Counted from the stretch's first letter, positions 16,527 through 24,962 are shown. The stretch is DNA of 49,735 bases from Hydrotalea flava (GCF_001623405.1 NZ_LUHG01000044.1:1-49735); one strand, 5' to 3'. The notes: generated from the letters alone by a model not told the origin. Numbers and translations: made by a program.

Positions 16527-16826
16527 ATGGAACCGTTTCCACCATTATCAGGTTTTTATAATGCCATTGCAGGTGATGCAAGAATTTGTAGCACTCATAT
16601 CAGCATCTATATGGCCTTACTGCAACAATGGAATATTAATGGTGGAAGTAATCCTGTGAAAATAGAAAGAGCCATAATTATGAAAGCGGCTAAAATAAAT
16701 GCCCGGCAGACATATAACCGGTGCATGAATCAACTACATGAGTTTGGGTATATCAGCTACAAGCCGTCTGCAAATAGTTCGGTTAAAAGTATTGTGGTAT
16801 TGAAATATTGTGAAATTGAAAAGTGA
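16527..16826 (+). CDS. Small winged-helix-like protein of conjugative elements
   Basis: A 99-residue basic protein starting MEPFPPLSGFYNAIAGDARI. The pattern HISIYMALLQQW, KAAKINARQTYNRCMNQLHEFGYISYKP looks like a winged helix: helix, recognition helix, then a short wing ending in ISYKPSANSSVKS. Similar proteins stand just upstream of excisionase-like HTH genes in Bacteroidota elements. The start is 5 bases after the previous stop and 3 bases separate it from the next gene, so the three form one unit. It may be a replication-initiation-type or regulatory DNA-binding protein; the exact function is unknown. Confidence 0.7.
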   Translation: MEPFPPLSGFYNAIAGDARICSTHISIYMALLQQWNINGGSNPVKIERAIIMKAAKINARQTYNRCMNQLHEFGYISYKPSANSSVKSIVVLKYCEIEK

Positions 16827-16829
16827 GTT

Positions 16830-17156
16830 ATGGAAACTTTATTTATTCCTACAGAAAATGATTTTAAAAGGTGGATTAAAGATGCAGTTAAGGAATATAT
16901 CCAGGAACATCTGCAACATGCATGTTCAAATGAGAGTGATGATGAAGGGCTGCTCAATCGGAAAGAGATTGCAAAATTTCTCCGCATTTCCCTTGTAACC
17001 CTGAACGACTGGATAAAAAGAGGGCTGCCATCACATCCACAAAGAGGAAGAATTTATTTTGATAAAAAAGAAGTTCTGGATTACATCAAGGAGAAAAAAA
17101 TGCGACAACTTAAAGTTGGTTCCAAGCTGTTTCATTTAAAGCAGCAAGTTGGTTAA
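16830..17156 (+). CDS. Helix-turn-helix protein (excisionase-like)
   Basis: A 108-residue protein. Residues 1-40 are an acidic helical lead; residues 41-88 are a MerR/excisionase-type HTH_17 domain (LLNRKEIAKFLRISLVTLND, then WIKRGLPSHPQRGRIYFDKKEVLDYIK). Proteins like this act as excisionases or as regulators of excision and transfer in Bacteroidota elements. It is the last gene before the likely attachment end, with a terminator 16 bases past the stop and TTTGCAAA repeats 120 bases further on, consistent with a DNA-bending excision role. Without the integrase in view, that remains inference. Confidence 0.8.
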   Translation: METLFIPTENDFKRWIKDAVKEYIQEHLQHACSNESDDEGLLNRKEIAKFLRISLVTLNDWIKRGLPSHPQRGRIYFDKKEVLDYIKEKKMRQLKVGSKLFHLKQQVG

Positions 17157-17171
17157 ACCAATGCATTATTT

Positions 17172-17195
17172 AAGCCTGAAAGTTTCAGGCTTTTT
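17172..17195 (+). terminator. Rho-independent terminator of the tra operon
   Basis: A 9-bp perfect stem (AAGCCTGAA at 17172-17180, TTCAGGCTT at 17184-17192) with a 3-nt loop, followed by a short T-run. It lies 16 bases after the last gene of the element. Confidence 0.85.
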
Positions 17196-17277
17196 CATTG
17201 AATTTTTTGCCAAATTATTTAGGATAATTTGTAGCTTTACAGCACCTAAGTTCTTTTACATCATAATCTCAATGTTG

Positions 17278-17337
17278 TTTGCAAAAGATGTTTGCAAATC
17301 AGGATTAATGTCGTTTTGTTTGCAAATTGTTTGCAAA
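17278..17337. repeat. Four copies of the palindrome TTTGCAAA
   Basis: Copies at 17278-17285, 17291-17298, 17319-17326 and 17330-17337, each with a G before the T-run or close to it. Spacing start to start is 13, 28 and 11 bases. The stretch 17196-17420 has no gene. Clustered short repeats next to an integration end suggest arm-type binding sites for an integrase or excisionase; this is inference. Confidence 0.6.
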
Positions 17338-17414
17338 TTTCAAAAATGACAAAAAACTGAGACAAGCAAGACAAGAAAATTTCAATCTCAAAATGATGTT
17401 TAAATCCATCAAAA

Positions 17415-17452
17415 AAGAAAAGAGATTGACTTGTTTTATCAAATCAATCTCT
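17415..17452 (-). terminator. Terminator of the tRNA-Arg transcript
   Basis: On the minus strand a stem AGAGATTGA/TCAATCTCT (17444-17452 and 17421-17429 in window coordinates) is followed by CTTTTCTTTTTT. It begins 22 bases past the 3' end of the tRNA. Confidence 0.65.
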
Positions 17453-17473
17453 TCGCAATAAATTGAAAATCAG

Positions 17474-17547
17474 TGACTCTGTTAGGATTCAAACCTAAAA
17501 CCTCTTGATCCGTAGTCAAGTGCTCTATTCAGTTGAGCTACAGAGCC
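17474..17547 (-). tRNA. tRNA-Arg (anticodon ACG)
   Basis: A 74-nt cloverleaf on the minus strand. Acceptor GGCTCTG pairs with CAGAGTC (one G-U) and the discriminator base is A. The D arm has AGCTCAACTGAATAGAGC. The anticodon stem CTTGA/TCAAG encloses the loop CTACGGA with anticodon ACG. The T arm is TTAGG-TTTGAAT-CCTAA with the loop TTTGAAT, which lacks the usual TTC. CCA is not encoded. It lies at the probable attachment end of the conjugative element. Confidence 0.88.
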
Positions 17548-17578
17548 GTGTTAAATCAAATTATCAAAAAACAACTTT

Positions 17579-17629
17579 CCAACCTTCTGATCCGTAGTCA
17601 AATGCTCTATTCAGTTGAGCTACGGGGCC
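17579..17629 (-). pseudogene. Truncated tRNA-Arg(ACG), 5' two-thirds only
   Basis: The minus strand from 17629 reads GGCCCCGTAGCTCAACTGAA and continues through the D arm, the anticodon arm with ACG and the variable region ending GGTTGG, then breaks into AT-rich DNA. The T arm and 3' acceptor strand are missing. It shares 21- and 14-base identical blocks with the intact copy 30 bases away but has a different acceptor (GGCCCCG). It is probably the original chromosomal tRNA, interrupted by integration or by a duplication. Confidence 0.75.
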
Positions 17630-17695
17630 TTATCCCTAATTAGGGCTGCAAATATAAAGGGTTAATCTTTAAAAGCAAAAAGGTAATAAAAAATT

Positions 17696-18475
17696 TTATT
17701 CCTTATAAATTCCTGCAGCAGCTTTTTCAACCCATTTTTTAGGGAGTAACCAGGCAAAAAATACACCTAATTGGTTCATCCAGCCTGTAATTTTTTCTGT
17801 TTTTCCGGCATACATGGCATCAATTGCCATAGTAGCCACATCTTTAGCAGGCATGTTTAAACGCGCTGCCGCTTTTTGTGCTTTTAAACCAACTTGGGCC
17901 CTGTTCGGAAAATCAGTATCTGTTGCACCGGGGCAAACAACGGTTACTGTTACATTGGTATTTTTTAATTCATATTGTAAACCCCTGCTAAAACTGAGTA
18001 AAAAAGATTTGGTGGCAGCATATAAAGTTAAACCCGGTACAGCCTGATAGGCTGCAGCACTGGCAACATTCAGAATATAACTTCTGGCTTGTTGTTTTAA
18101 AAGTGGAAGTAACAAATAAGTAAGCTGCACGGGTGCCAGCATGTTTAAGCGCATCATATCTTCATGTTGCATCAGCGGATACTTTTCAAAAGAACCGCTT
18201 AATCCATAACCGGCATTATTAATCAGGGCCTGTATGGGATAGTTGTTGTGTTGTATCCAATTATATACTTTTTCAGCTGCATTTTCTTTCGCTAAATCTA
18301 TTACCAGATATTGCACATCAATGCCACATTTATCGGCCAATTCTTTTGAAAAACTTGCTAAAATTTGTTCGCTTCTTGCAATCAGTAACAGGTTGTTTTT
18401 TTGTTTAGCTAATAATTCGGCCATGGCTTTACCAATGCCTTTACTGGAACCTGTAATAAGTATATAAGGTTTCAT
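17696..18475 (-). CDS. Short-chain dehydrogenase/reductase (SDR)
   Basis: The ATG at 18475 gives a 259-residue protein beginning MKPYILITGSSKGIG; the frame extends 12 codons upstream but the family start fits here. Classical SDR motifs: cofactor loop TGSSKGIG (8-15), NNAG (86-89), and catalytic Ser139, Tyr152 and Lys156 (YAATK). The GSSKGIG loop with LIARS at 31-35 suggests NADPH preference. The C-terminal part (GWMNQLGVFFAWLLPKKWVEKA) is hydrophobic and may associate with membrane, as in DltE/YqjQ-type members. The substrate cannot be told. It is transcribed alone beside the tRNA, the first chromosomal gene past the element. Confidence 0.85.
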   Translation of the reverse strand: MKPYILITGSSKGIGKAMAELLAKQKNNLLLIARSEQILASFSKELADKCGIDVQYLVIDLAKENAAEKVYNWIQHNNYPIQALINNAGYGLSGSFEKYPLMQHEDMMRLNMLAPVQLTYLLLPLLKQQARSYILNVASAAAYQAVPGLTLYAATKSFLLSFSRGLQYELKNTNVTVTVVCPGATDTDFPNRAQVGLKAQKAAARLNMPAKDVATMAIDAMYAGKTEKITGWMNQLGVFFAWLLPKKWVEKAAAGIYKE

Positions 18476-18538
18476 ATCAAAATGCAATAAAGATTTACTG
18501 CAATATAACAAAGTCAGGTTAATTAAATAGCTTTTCTT

Positions 18539-19351
18539 TTAATGGTGTACGGCACTTGTAAAACGGTGGTAAAAAGGCGTTTTACTTTTTTCGTGTTTGG
18601 GTTTAAATTTACCGGTAATAATGGGTACATACATTACTCTTCTTCTGCTGGCTTCACCCACTAAAGGAGATTGCTTTACCCGATGCCAGGTACGACCATC
18701 ATGCACAGTTAAATCGCCGGCAAAAATATCAAACCCAACTTCTCTGGGGTCATCGCTGTAATCAACAAAATACTTTTTACCAAACAGTAATTGTAAAATG
18801 TTTTGCTTATGTGTTCCGGGTAAAACACGCAGACCGCCATTTTCAAATAAACAAGTATCTAAATGTATGCCTACATTCAGCATGGGCATAATTTTTTGTC
18901 CTAAAAATAAATCTCGGGGACTGTCGGTATGCCAACCCATTTGGGTAAAAGTACTGTTGGGTATATTGATATAATTATTGATCACCAAACCATCTTTTTC
19001 ATTTTCTGCTATGCGACCTTCATAAGGGCCTAGCAAAGCTATCAAAGCTTTTAAGCGCTCATCCCCTAGTAAATTATGAAGCGCATCGCTGTACAATGAA
19101 GTAAAGCAAAGCCTTTGTATGGTTTTGTTATGTTGTTCATCCTTGCCAAATTTTAATGGAACGCCATTTATTTTATCGCGTCCTTCAGCAAGCCAAACAT
19201 GCTCAAGCCGGTGTAATTCATTTAAATAGAGGGATACTTTTTTGGGGGTTAGAAAATTTCTAAAAACAATGACTCCGTTTTTATCGAAAAATTCTTTTTG
19301 TTCCACAGTTATCGTATCACCTAATTTAAAATTACTATTCCATTTGTTCAT
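18539..19351 (-). CDS. PhyH-type Fe(II)/2-oxoglutarate dioxygenase
   Basis: A 270-residue protein of the phytanoyl-CoA dioxygenase (PhyH) superfamily. The iron triad is His141, Asp143 (GWHTDSPRD) and His223 (DGRTWHRV), and Arg236-238 near ASRRRVMYVPI can bind the 2-oxoglutarate carboxylate. The jelly-roll core spans about residues 20-245. No signal peptide. Many bacterial members hydroxylate small molecules or secondary-metabolite precursors; the substrate cannot be read from this sequence. The neighbour on the same strand is an SDR 63 bases downstream, which could be co-transcribed; the Omp85-like gene upstream is divergent. Confidence 0.82.
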   Translation of the reverse strand: MNKWNSNFKLGDTITVEQKEFFDKNGVIVFRNFLTPKKVSLYLNELHRLEHVWLAEGRDKINGVPLKFGKDEQHNKTIQRLCFTSLYSDALHNLLGDERLKALIALLGPYEGRIAENEKDGLVINNYINIPNSTFTQMGWHTDSPRDLFLGQKIMPMLNVGIHLDTCLFENGGLRVLPGTHKQNILQLLFGKKYFVDYSDDPREVGFDIFAGDLTVHDGRTWHRVKQSPLVGEASRRRVMYVPIITGKFKPKHEKSKTPFYHRFTSAVHH

Positions 19352-19483
19352 TCGAGGGTTATGTTTATCAAAGTAACTGCAATGTTAATTAATTATTATA
19401 AAATTGTAAACATTACGTGAACTAAAAGTAAATTAAATCTTTCAATTTAGCATTCCTTTCGTGTTTTACATCGTTTTTACCTA

Positions 19484-19491
19484 TATTTTTG
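19484..19491 (+). promoter_or_regulatory. Bacteroidota-type -7 box before the Omp85-like gene
   Basis: TATTTTTG matches TAnnTTTG exactly and ends 13 bases before the ATG at 19505, implying a short leader. No clear -33 TTTG at standard spacing was seen. Confidence 0.45.
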
Positions 19492-19504
19492 AGTACTAAC
19501 CCAT

Positions 19505-20602
19505 ATGTTGAAGATAGCTTACTTACCCTTTTTTTTATTTTTTGTGCTGATGAATGGCTATTCATTTGCGCAAACGCTTAAAAAAGATACCCTTCCTTCA
19601 AAAAAAATATTGTATTTCCCGGTCATTGCAAAATCAATTGAAACTAATTGGTCATTTGGACTGGCCGGTTCAGCAACTTTCCGATTATCTAAATCTGATA
19701 CCACTTCCCGAACATCTAATATACAGTCAGTTGTGTTGTATTCACTAAAAAAACAATTTATTACAGCAATCAATGGTGCTGAATATTTTAAGAATGAAAA
19801 ATATATTTTGAATGAACAAATTTCGTATAGTTCTTTTCCTGATAAATTTTGGGGTATTGGTAATACAACGCCAGATTCTGTAGTGGAGCATTATAGTTTT
19901 CAACAGTATTATTTGTACTTGCATTTATTGCGGAATTTAGGGCACCATTTTTTTGGTGGGGTATTGTATGAAATGCAACATGTGTATAAAATTAGTTATA
20001 TATTTGGTGGTTTATTTGATCAGGAAAATATTGCAGGCCGATCAGGGTATTTTGTTTCAGGCCTGGGATTAAGTTTAACGTATGATGACAGAAATGATGC
20101 ATTTGCGCCGGATAAAGGCAATTTTGCACAGATCTATTTTAATCATTTTGATCCTTTAATTGGTTCCTCTTTTAATTATACCAACTTAGTAGTTGACCTT
20201 CGCAAATTTTTAAGAATTTACCGAAAACAGGTATTGGCATTACAGGCATATAGTTTTTCTAATATTGGCGCTGAAGTGCCATTAAGAAGTTTGGCTTCGT
20301 TAGGTGGTGCCAATAGCATGCGTGGTTATTATAGCGGCAGGTACAGAGACAAACAGGCTTTTGTTTTGCAGGCTGAATACAGAGTACCCATTTATAAAAG
20401 AGTAGGTATTGCTTTATTTGGTAGCAGCGGTGAAGTGGGCCATGCAATAGATGATTTTACATTAAACGGATTGAAGTATGCTTATGGTGCAGGCTTGCGA
20501 ATACGATTAACCAAAAAAGAAAAACTAAATCTTCGTTTAGATTATGGCATAGGGCAGGGTAATAATCAGGGATTTTATTTACAGTTAGGCGAAGCCTTTT
20601 AA
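19505..20602 (+). CDS. Omp85/BamA-like outer membrane barrel protein (surface antigen D15 domain)
   Basis: A 365-residue protein with a signal peptide (about residues 1-23, ending SFAQ). The barrel part has alternating hydrophobic strands: LSLTYDDRNDAFAPDKGNFA is the typical entry strand of the bacterial surface antigen family, and ASLGGANSMRGYYSGRYRD contains the conserved G-x-x-x-x-RGY/F motif of the Omp85 lid loop. The C-terminus ends with strand GFYLQLGEAF (terminal Phe). POTRA domains are absent, so this is a short stand-alone barrel of the kind many Bacteroidota use for unknown export or adhesion tasks. It is too short to be the essential BamA. Convergent with the PAP2-like gene, one base between stops. 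Confidence 0.78.
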   Translation: MLKIAYLPFFLFFVLMNGYSFAQTLKKDTLPSKKILYFPVIAKSIETNWSFGLAGSATFRLSKSDTTSRTSNIQSVVLYSLKKQFITAINGAEYFKNEKYILNEQISYSSFPDKFWGIGNTTPDSVVEHYSFQQYYLYLHLLRNLGHHFFGGVLYEMQHVYKISYIFGGLFDQENIAGRSGYFVSGLGLSLTYDDRNDAFAPDKGNFAQIYFNHFDPLIGSSFNYTNLVVDLRKFLRIYRKQVLALQAYSFSNIGAEVPLRSLASLGGANSMRGYYSGRYRDKQAFVLQAEYRVPIYKRVGIALFGSSGEVGHAIDDFTLNGLKYAYGAGLRIRLTKKEKLNLRLDYGIGQGNNQGFYLQLGEAF

Positions 20603-20603
20603 A

Positions 20604-21278
20604 TTAAGCGGCATGAGGATAGGCTAAAGCAGGAGCTACCCATGCTTTGGCTATTCTGAAAACAGCATATGCAAACAGTGGTGCAGAAATTATATCTATT
20701 GTATAATGTATATGTTGTATTAACACCAACATACCAATTGCAATTGTTGAAAGTAATGCCGCCAGTTTTAAATTTTTATTTTTAAAACAAAGAAACATTA
20801 GAAATTGTGTAGATGTATGCCCTGAATAAAATAAATCTTTTGTAACAAAGCCTCCACCATAAAATGTATTGCTGATAGGGTCTACCAACGGAATTAAATC
20901 ATTGGGCGGATTCAGCGGCACAAAGTAAATGGTCAATAATCTGGAAATGGTTAAAAAAATAAATGACCATAAAAACAAAATGAAAATATCCGGATCTATG
21001 AGGGCATTCAGAATAACCAATCCTGCCATGATCCAGATGATAATAAAAATGGGAGTGGATACATTCATGGGGGCAAAATGATTCACCAGCCAATCATTTA
21101 ACTGAAACCCATTTCTGTTTTCAATACTTTGAAAATAAAAAGGCAGGATAGCCAGTAAAATAATCAGTAAAAGCACACCGCTAATTAATTTCGATCTGAA
21201 ATAGTGTTGTTGCCATGCACTTTTCCATTGCTGGTGCAGTATTTTTTTCTCATGCATCACCGGTGCAAGATAGCACAT
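20604..21278 (-). CDS. PAP2-like membrane phosphatase (sphingomyelin-synthase-type)
   Basis: A 224-residue integral membrane protein with about six spans. The phosphatase motifs are SGHTSTQF (His154) and HIHYTIDIISA (His191, Asp195), the pattern of the sphingomyelin synthase/PAP2_C group. The expected activity is phosphate or phosphoalcohol transfer from lipids; Bacteroidota make sphingolipids, so a lipid-headgroup role is plausible but unproven. Met8 (21257) is an alternative start. It starts 6 bases after the nagB-like stop, so the two are likely co-transcribed. The topology places His154 and His191 on the same membrane face. Confidence 0.75.
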   Translation of the reverse strand: MCYLAPVMHEKKILHQQWKSAWQQHYFRSKLISGVLLLIILLAILPFYFQSIENRNGFQLNDWLVNHFAPMNVSTPIFIIIWIMAGLVILNALIDPDIFILFLWSFIFLTISRLLTIYFVPLNPPNDLIPLVDPISNTFYGGGFVTKDLFYSGHTSTQFLMFLCFKNKNLKLAALLSTIAIGMLVLIQHIHYTIDIISAPLFAYAVFRIAKAWVAPALAYPHAA

Positions 21279-21284
21279 ATTTTT

Positions 21285-23222
21285 TTAATAGTGCCATCTT
21301 ACGAATGCTTCCATTGCTGCATATTGTGTAAGCCCAAGGCTGGCATACAGTTGCGCAGTGGTAGCATTTCTGTCTTCAGCCCTTTGCCAAAATTCTCTGC
21401 TATCACTTCCCTGAAAAGGCACCATGTCTTTTTGTGATTGATGAATAAAAATACCAAATCGTTTTTTCATTACCTGATCGGGGCTCATGGGTATGGCCAT
21501 TTCTATTTCAGAAATATCCCATTCCTGCCAGGCACCTTTGTACAACCATAACCAGCAGTCTTCCATCCATTTTTCGCCTGAAGCCTTAATTCGTTTCAAA
21601 CTTTCTAATACAATATCTAAACAAACTTTATGAGTGCCGTGTGGATCGGCTAAATCGCCGGCACAATACACCTGATGTGGTTTTAATTTTTGCAATAGTT
21701 CAATCGTAATTGCAATATCTTTTTCTGTATAGGGATTTTTTTCTATGGTACCTGTTTCATAAAATGGCAGGTTCATAAAATGAGCATTTGTATCGCCAAT
21801 ACCTACATATCGGCAGGTAGCACGGGCTTCGCATCTTCTTATCAATCCTTTAATGGCCCTAATTTCAGGTGTATCAATTTCATTTTTTTTCTTGGAGGCT
21901 AAAAATCTTTTGGCTTCTGAGAGTATTTGTTCGCTCTTTTTGTTGTCAATGCCAAATTGTTCTTCAAAGCCTACGGCAAAATCTAAAAACCGTGTTACAA
22001 ATTCATCGGTTACGGCAATATTTCCGCTGGTTTGGTAACCCACATGCACATCGTGTCCCTGATCGTGCAGGCGCATAAAAGTGCCACCCATGCTAATAAT
22101 ATCATCATCGGGATGAGGAGAAAAAATTAAACATGTTTTAGGATAAGGCTTACTTCTTTCTGGATGCCCCGGAATAGCGGCATTGGGTTTTCCACCAGGC
22201 CATCCTGTAATGCTATCGCGTAGCATATAATACACCTGTAAGTTAATATCATAGGTTTCTCCTTTTTCTACCAGCAAATCACTCAGGCCATTTTCATTAT
22301 AATCATGTGTTGTTAAACTTAAAACAGGTTTGTTCAATTTTAAAGCCATGTTTACAACTGCCCGTTTAATCATTTTCGGAGTCCATTCAATCTCACCCGT
22401 TAACCATGGTGATTTTATCCTGGTAAGTTCGGCTGCTGCACTTTGGTCAATCACAAAGGTGCAATCGTTGTGCTGTTGTAAAATACTGGCAGGGATTTGT
22501 TCTGTTACGGCACCTTCCACGCTTTTAGCAATAATGGGCGCTTTTAAGCCCCATGCCATTAATAATATTTTTTTTGCTTTTAAAATTGTGCCGATGCCCA
22601 TGGTAATGGCCATACGAGGTACTTCTGATATATTTTGAAATTCGTATGCATTATTGATGCGGGTTGAATTATCTAAAGAAACTAATCTGGTTTTTGAAAA
22701 AATACTGGAGCCGGGTTCATTAAAACCAATATGTCCATTGGTACCTATTCCTAAAATTTGTAAATCAATGCCTCCGCAACTATCGATCAATTGTTCATAT
22801 GTTTCACAGGCTTTTTTTGCTGCTTCTTTCGATAGTTCGCCATTGGGTAAATGGATATTTTCCGGTAAAATATCAATGTGGTTAAATAAGTGTCGATGCA
22901 TATAGCTCCAATAGCTTTGCAGGGCATCTCGCTCAATTGGATAATATTCATCTAAATTGAATGTAATTACATTTTTAAAACTAAGCCCTTCATTCCGATG
23001 CATATTCACCAAGTGTGTGTATAACCGTAATGGCGTTGATCCGGTGGCCAATCCCAGCACACAGGTATCATTTTTGGCTTGTTTTGCTTTAATCAAAGCG
23101 GCAATTTCCCGTGCAACAAACAAAGAACCATCATTCGAACTATCAAAAATTTTTACAGGAATTTTTTCAAAACTGTCTATTAAATCAATGTTTAATTTGT
23201 GTGGTTTGGTTAGTGTGGACAT
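21285..23222 (-). CDS. nagB: Glucosamine-6-phosphate deaminase fused to a PIG-L deacetylase-like domain
   Basis: A 645-residue fusion. Residues 20-280 are a NagB domain converting glucosamine-6-phosphate to fructose-6-phosphate and ammonia: GLATGSTP phosphate loop (57-64), catalytic Asp91 in LDEYYP, and GIGTNGHIGFNEPGS (158-172) with His164 and Glu169. Residues 365-640 are a PIG-L/LmbE-like zinc deacetylase domain with SPHPDDDIISMGG (His370, Asp372, Asp373) and a later DPHGTHKV zinc motif. The two together suggest deacetylation of N-acetylglucosamine derivatives followed by deamination, as in other Bacteroidota. The neighbouring GH20 hexosaminidase would supply N-acetylglucosamine. A 12-bp palindrome lies upstream (23290-23301). 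Confidence 0.9.
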   Translation of the reverse strand: MSTLTKPHKLNIDLIDSFEKIPVKIFDSSNDGSLFVAREIAALIKAKQAKNDTCVLGLATGSTPLRLYTHLVNMHRNEGLSFKNVITFNLDEYYPIERDALQSYWSYMHRHLFNHIDILPENIHLPNGELSKEAAKKACETYEQLIDSCGGIDLQILGIGTNGHIGFNEPGSSIFSKTRLVSLDNSTRINNAYEFQNISEVPRMAITMGIGTILKAKKILLMAWGLKAPIIAKSVEGAVTEQIPASILQQHNDCTFVIDQSAAAELTRIKSPWLTGEIEWTPKMIKRAVVNMALKLNKPVLSLTTHDYNENGLSDLLVEKGETYDINLQVYYMLRDSITGWPGGKPNAAIPGHPERSKPYPKTCLIFSPHPDDDIISMGGTFMRLHDQGHDVHVGYQTSGNIAVTDEFVTRFLDFAVGFEEQFGIDNKKSEQILSEAKRFLASKKKNEIDTPEIRAIKGLIRRCEARATCRYVGIGDTNAHFMNLPFYETGTIEKNPYTEKDIAITIELLQKLKPHQVYCAGDLADPHGTHKVCLDIVLESLKRIKASGEKWMEDCWLWLYKGAWQEWDISEIEMAIPMSPDQVMKKRFGIFIHQSQKDMVPFQGSDSREFWQRAEDRNATTAQLYASLGLTQYAAMEAFVRWHY

Positions 23223-23251
23223 GACAAAATAATTTGCGTTTTTTTGCAGGT

Positions 23252-23301
23252 TAAAAGTACAACTCTTTGTTTAAAATTGGATAATAATGGCAAACGTTTG
23301 C
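23252..23301 (-). promoter_or_regulatory. Putative nagB promoter with LacI-type operator
   Basis: GCAAACGTTTGC (23290-23301) is a perfect 12-bp palindrome with the AAACGTTT core of LacI-family operators. The near-consensus -7 box TACTTTTA (minus strand, 23252-23259) lies between it and the nagB start codon. The palindrome would therefore lie just upstream of the core promoter. Confidence 0.45.
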
Positions 23302-23306
23302 GTTTT

Positions 23307-24962
23307 TTAATTAACTGAATTTGCATTTTGATTCCATTTTTCGTTGAAATGAACTTGCCATAGCCGGTAGCGTTTGGTATCAGTTATTACTTTGTTCTGA
23401 AAATTTTGCCAGTTCTTTTTATTGGCAGGGCTCCATAACACTTCACTCAATGCACTCATTCGTGGTAATATCATGTATTCAACTTTGGTAGGGTATTTCA
23501 TGTATTCTGTCCATACATTTCCTTGTGCGCCTAATACATATTTTGCTTCTTCTGCATTTAATTCTTTTGGAACGGGCTCATAGCTGTAAACTTTTTGAAC
23601 AGTAGTGTAGCCTCCAATGGTCAGTGAGTCTTCGGGTTTGTTTTGGCTGTGATCAAAATAACACCAGGCGCCGGGAGTCATTATTACATAGTGTTTTTGT
23701 TGGGCAGCTTCAATGCCTCCTTTCTCGCCACGCCAACTCATTACCGTTGCATTGGGTGCCAGACCACCTTCTAAAATTTCATCCCATCCAATAATTTGCC
23801 TGCCTTTGCTGTTAATGTATTTTTCAATGCGCTGAATAAAATAGCTCTGTAATTCATGTTCATCTTTTATTCCTTTTTCCTGCATCAGTTGCTGGCAAAA
23901 TGGCGATGCTTTCCAATAGTTTTTGGGACATTCATCACCGCCAATATGAATATATTTTGAAGGAAATAATTCCATCACTTCATCTAAAACATTTTCCAGA
24001 AAATGAAAGGTGTAATCACTCGGACAAAATACATCATCAAACACACCCCAACTTTGTTGTACTTGTTTGCCGGTAGTATCGCCATTCCATAAATTTTTGT
24101 TTTTAGGTGTAGGCGTGTTTTTGTCGGGAAAGCAGCTTAATGCAGGATAAGCAGCAATAGCGGCAGAAGCATGCCCCGGCATTTCAATTTCAGGAATTAC
24201 TGTGATAAAACGATCGGCAGCATATTGTACTACTTCTTTAATTTCTTGTTGTGTATAATAACCTCCATATTTTATACCATCATTTCCTGTGCCCGGTGAA
24301 CGGCCAATGATGGTGCCGTTGCGATAAGCACCTACAGAAGTTAATCTGGGGTATTGTTTAATTTCAATTCTCCAGCCTTGGTCTTCTGTTAAATGCCAAT
24401 GAAATGTATTCATTTTATGTAGGGCAACCAAATCAATGTATTCTTTGATAAAATCAACTGAAAAAAAATGTCGGCCTACATCTAAATGCATGCCTCTGTA
24501 TGCAAAGCGCGGTTCATCTTCAATACTTACTATCGGAATTTTTAGTTGTTGTGTGGTGATATTTACCGGCAATAATTGTATTAAGGTTTGTATGCCATAA
24601 AAACTGCCTGCGTAGCTATTGCCTGAAATATCAATACCCGATGGCTTTGATTGGAATGAATAAAACTCAGGATTATTGGGTGCTTTGATGAATTTTTTTG
24701 TATGGATGGTAATACTGCCGGGTGTGGGATGTTCTTTTATCTGTAATTGAAAATGATAATATTTTTTCAGGTATTGATTGAAAAAATTTGCAGCATGTAA
24801 ATCGCCTTTATCAGAAACTGCCAAAGCCGTTTTTGGGGTAATGGTAAAAATGCCTTTTTGAACGGTGAGTTTTACAGGTTCCGGTATAATGCGAATGTTT
24901 GCATTTTGGGCTACAAGCATTTTTGTGGCGAAAAGCAGAAACAGATATAATGTTTTTTTCAT
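23307..24962 (-). CDS. Beta-N-acetylhexosaminidase (GH20)
   Basis: A 551-residue exported enzyme with a signal peptide ending VAQ (about residue 19). The N-terminal GH20b domain (20-145) precedes the TIM-barrel catalytic domain. The catalytic pair is Asp343-Glu344 in HIGGDECPK, with the oxazoline-forming substrate-assisted mechanism of GH20. FAYRGMHLDVGRHFF (153-167) and LHKMNTFHWHLTEDQGWRIE (181-200) are classic family blocks. Expected to release terminal N-acetylglucosamine from chitin or glycan fragments in the periplasm. It lies just upstream of nagB on the same strand with an 84-base gap, so a joint amino-sugar role is likely. Confidence 0.92.
   Translation of the reverse strand: MKKTLYLFLLFATKMLVAQNANIRIIPEPVKLTVQKGIFTITPKTALAVSDKGDLHAANFFNQYLKKYYHFQLQIKEHPTPGSITIHTKKFIKAPNNPEFYSFQSKPSGIDISGNSYAGSFYGIQTLIQLLPVNITTQQLKIPIVSIEDEPRFAYRGMHLDVGRHFFSVDFIKEYIDLVALHKMNTFHWHLTEDQGWRIEIKQYPRLTSVGAYRNGTIIGRSPGTGNDGIKYGGYYTQQEIKEVVQYAADRFITVIPEIEMPGHASAAIAAYPALSCFPDKNTPTPKNKNLWNGDTTGKQVQQSWGVFDDVFCPSDYTFHFLENVLDEVMELFPSKYIHIGGDECPKNYWKASPFCQQLMQEKGIKDEHELQSYFIQRIEKYINSKGRQIIGWDEILEGGLAPNATVMSWRGEKGGIEAAQQKHYVIMTPGAWCYFDHSQNKPEDSLTIGGYTTVQKVYSYEPVPKELNAEEAKYVLGAQGNVWTEYMKYPTKVEYMILPRMSALSEVLWSPANKKNWQNFQNKVITDTKRYRLWQVHFNEKWNQNANSVN

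Noticed and set aside
17149-17349. A 66-codon plus-strand frame after the HTH gene
   Set aside because: It overlaps the HTH stop, contains the terminator and repeat sequences, and has a low-complexity hydrophobic composition without family resemblance.
17579-17629. Second functional tRNA-Arg
   Set aside because: The T arm and the 3' half of the acceptor stem are absent, so no cloverleaf can be formed.
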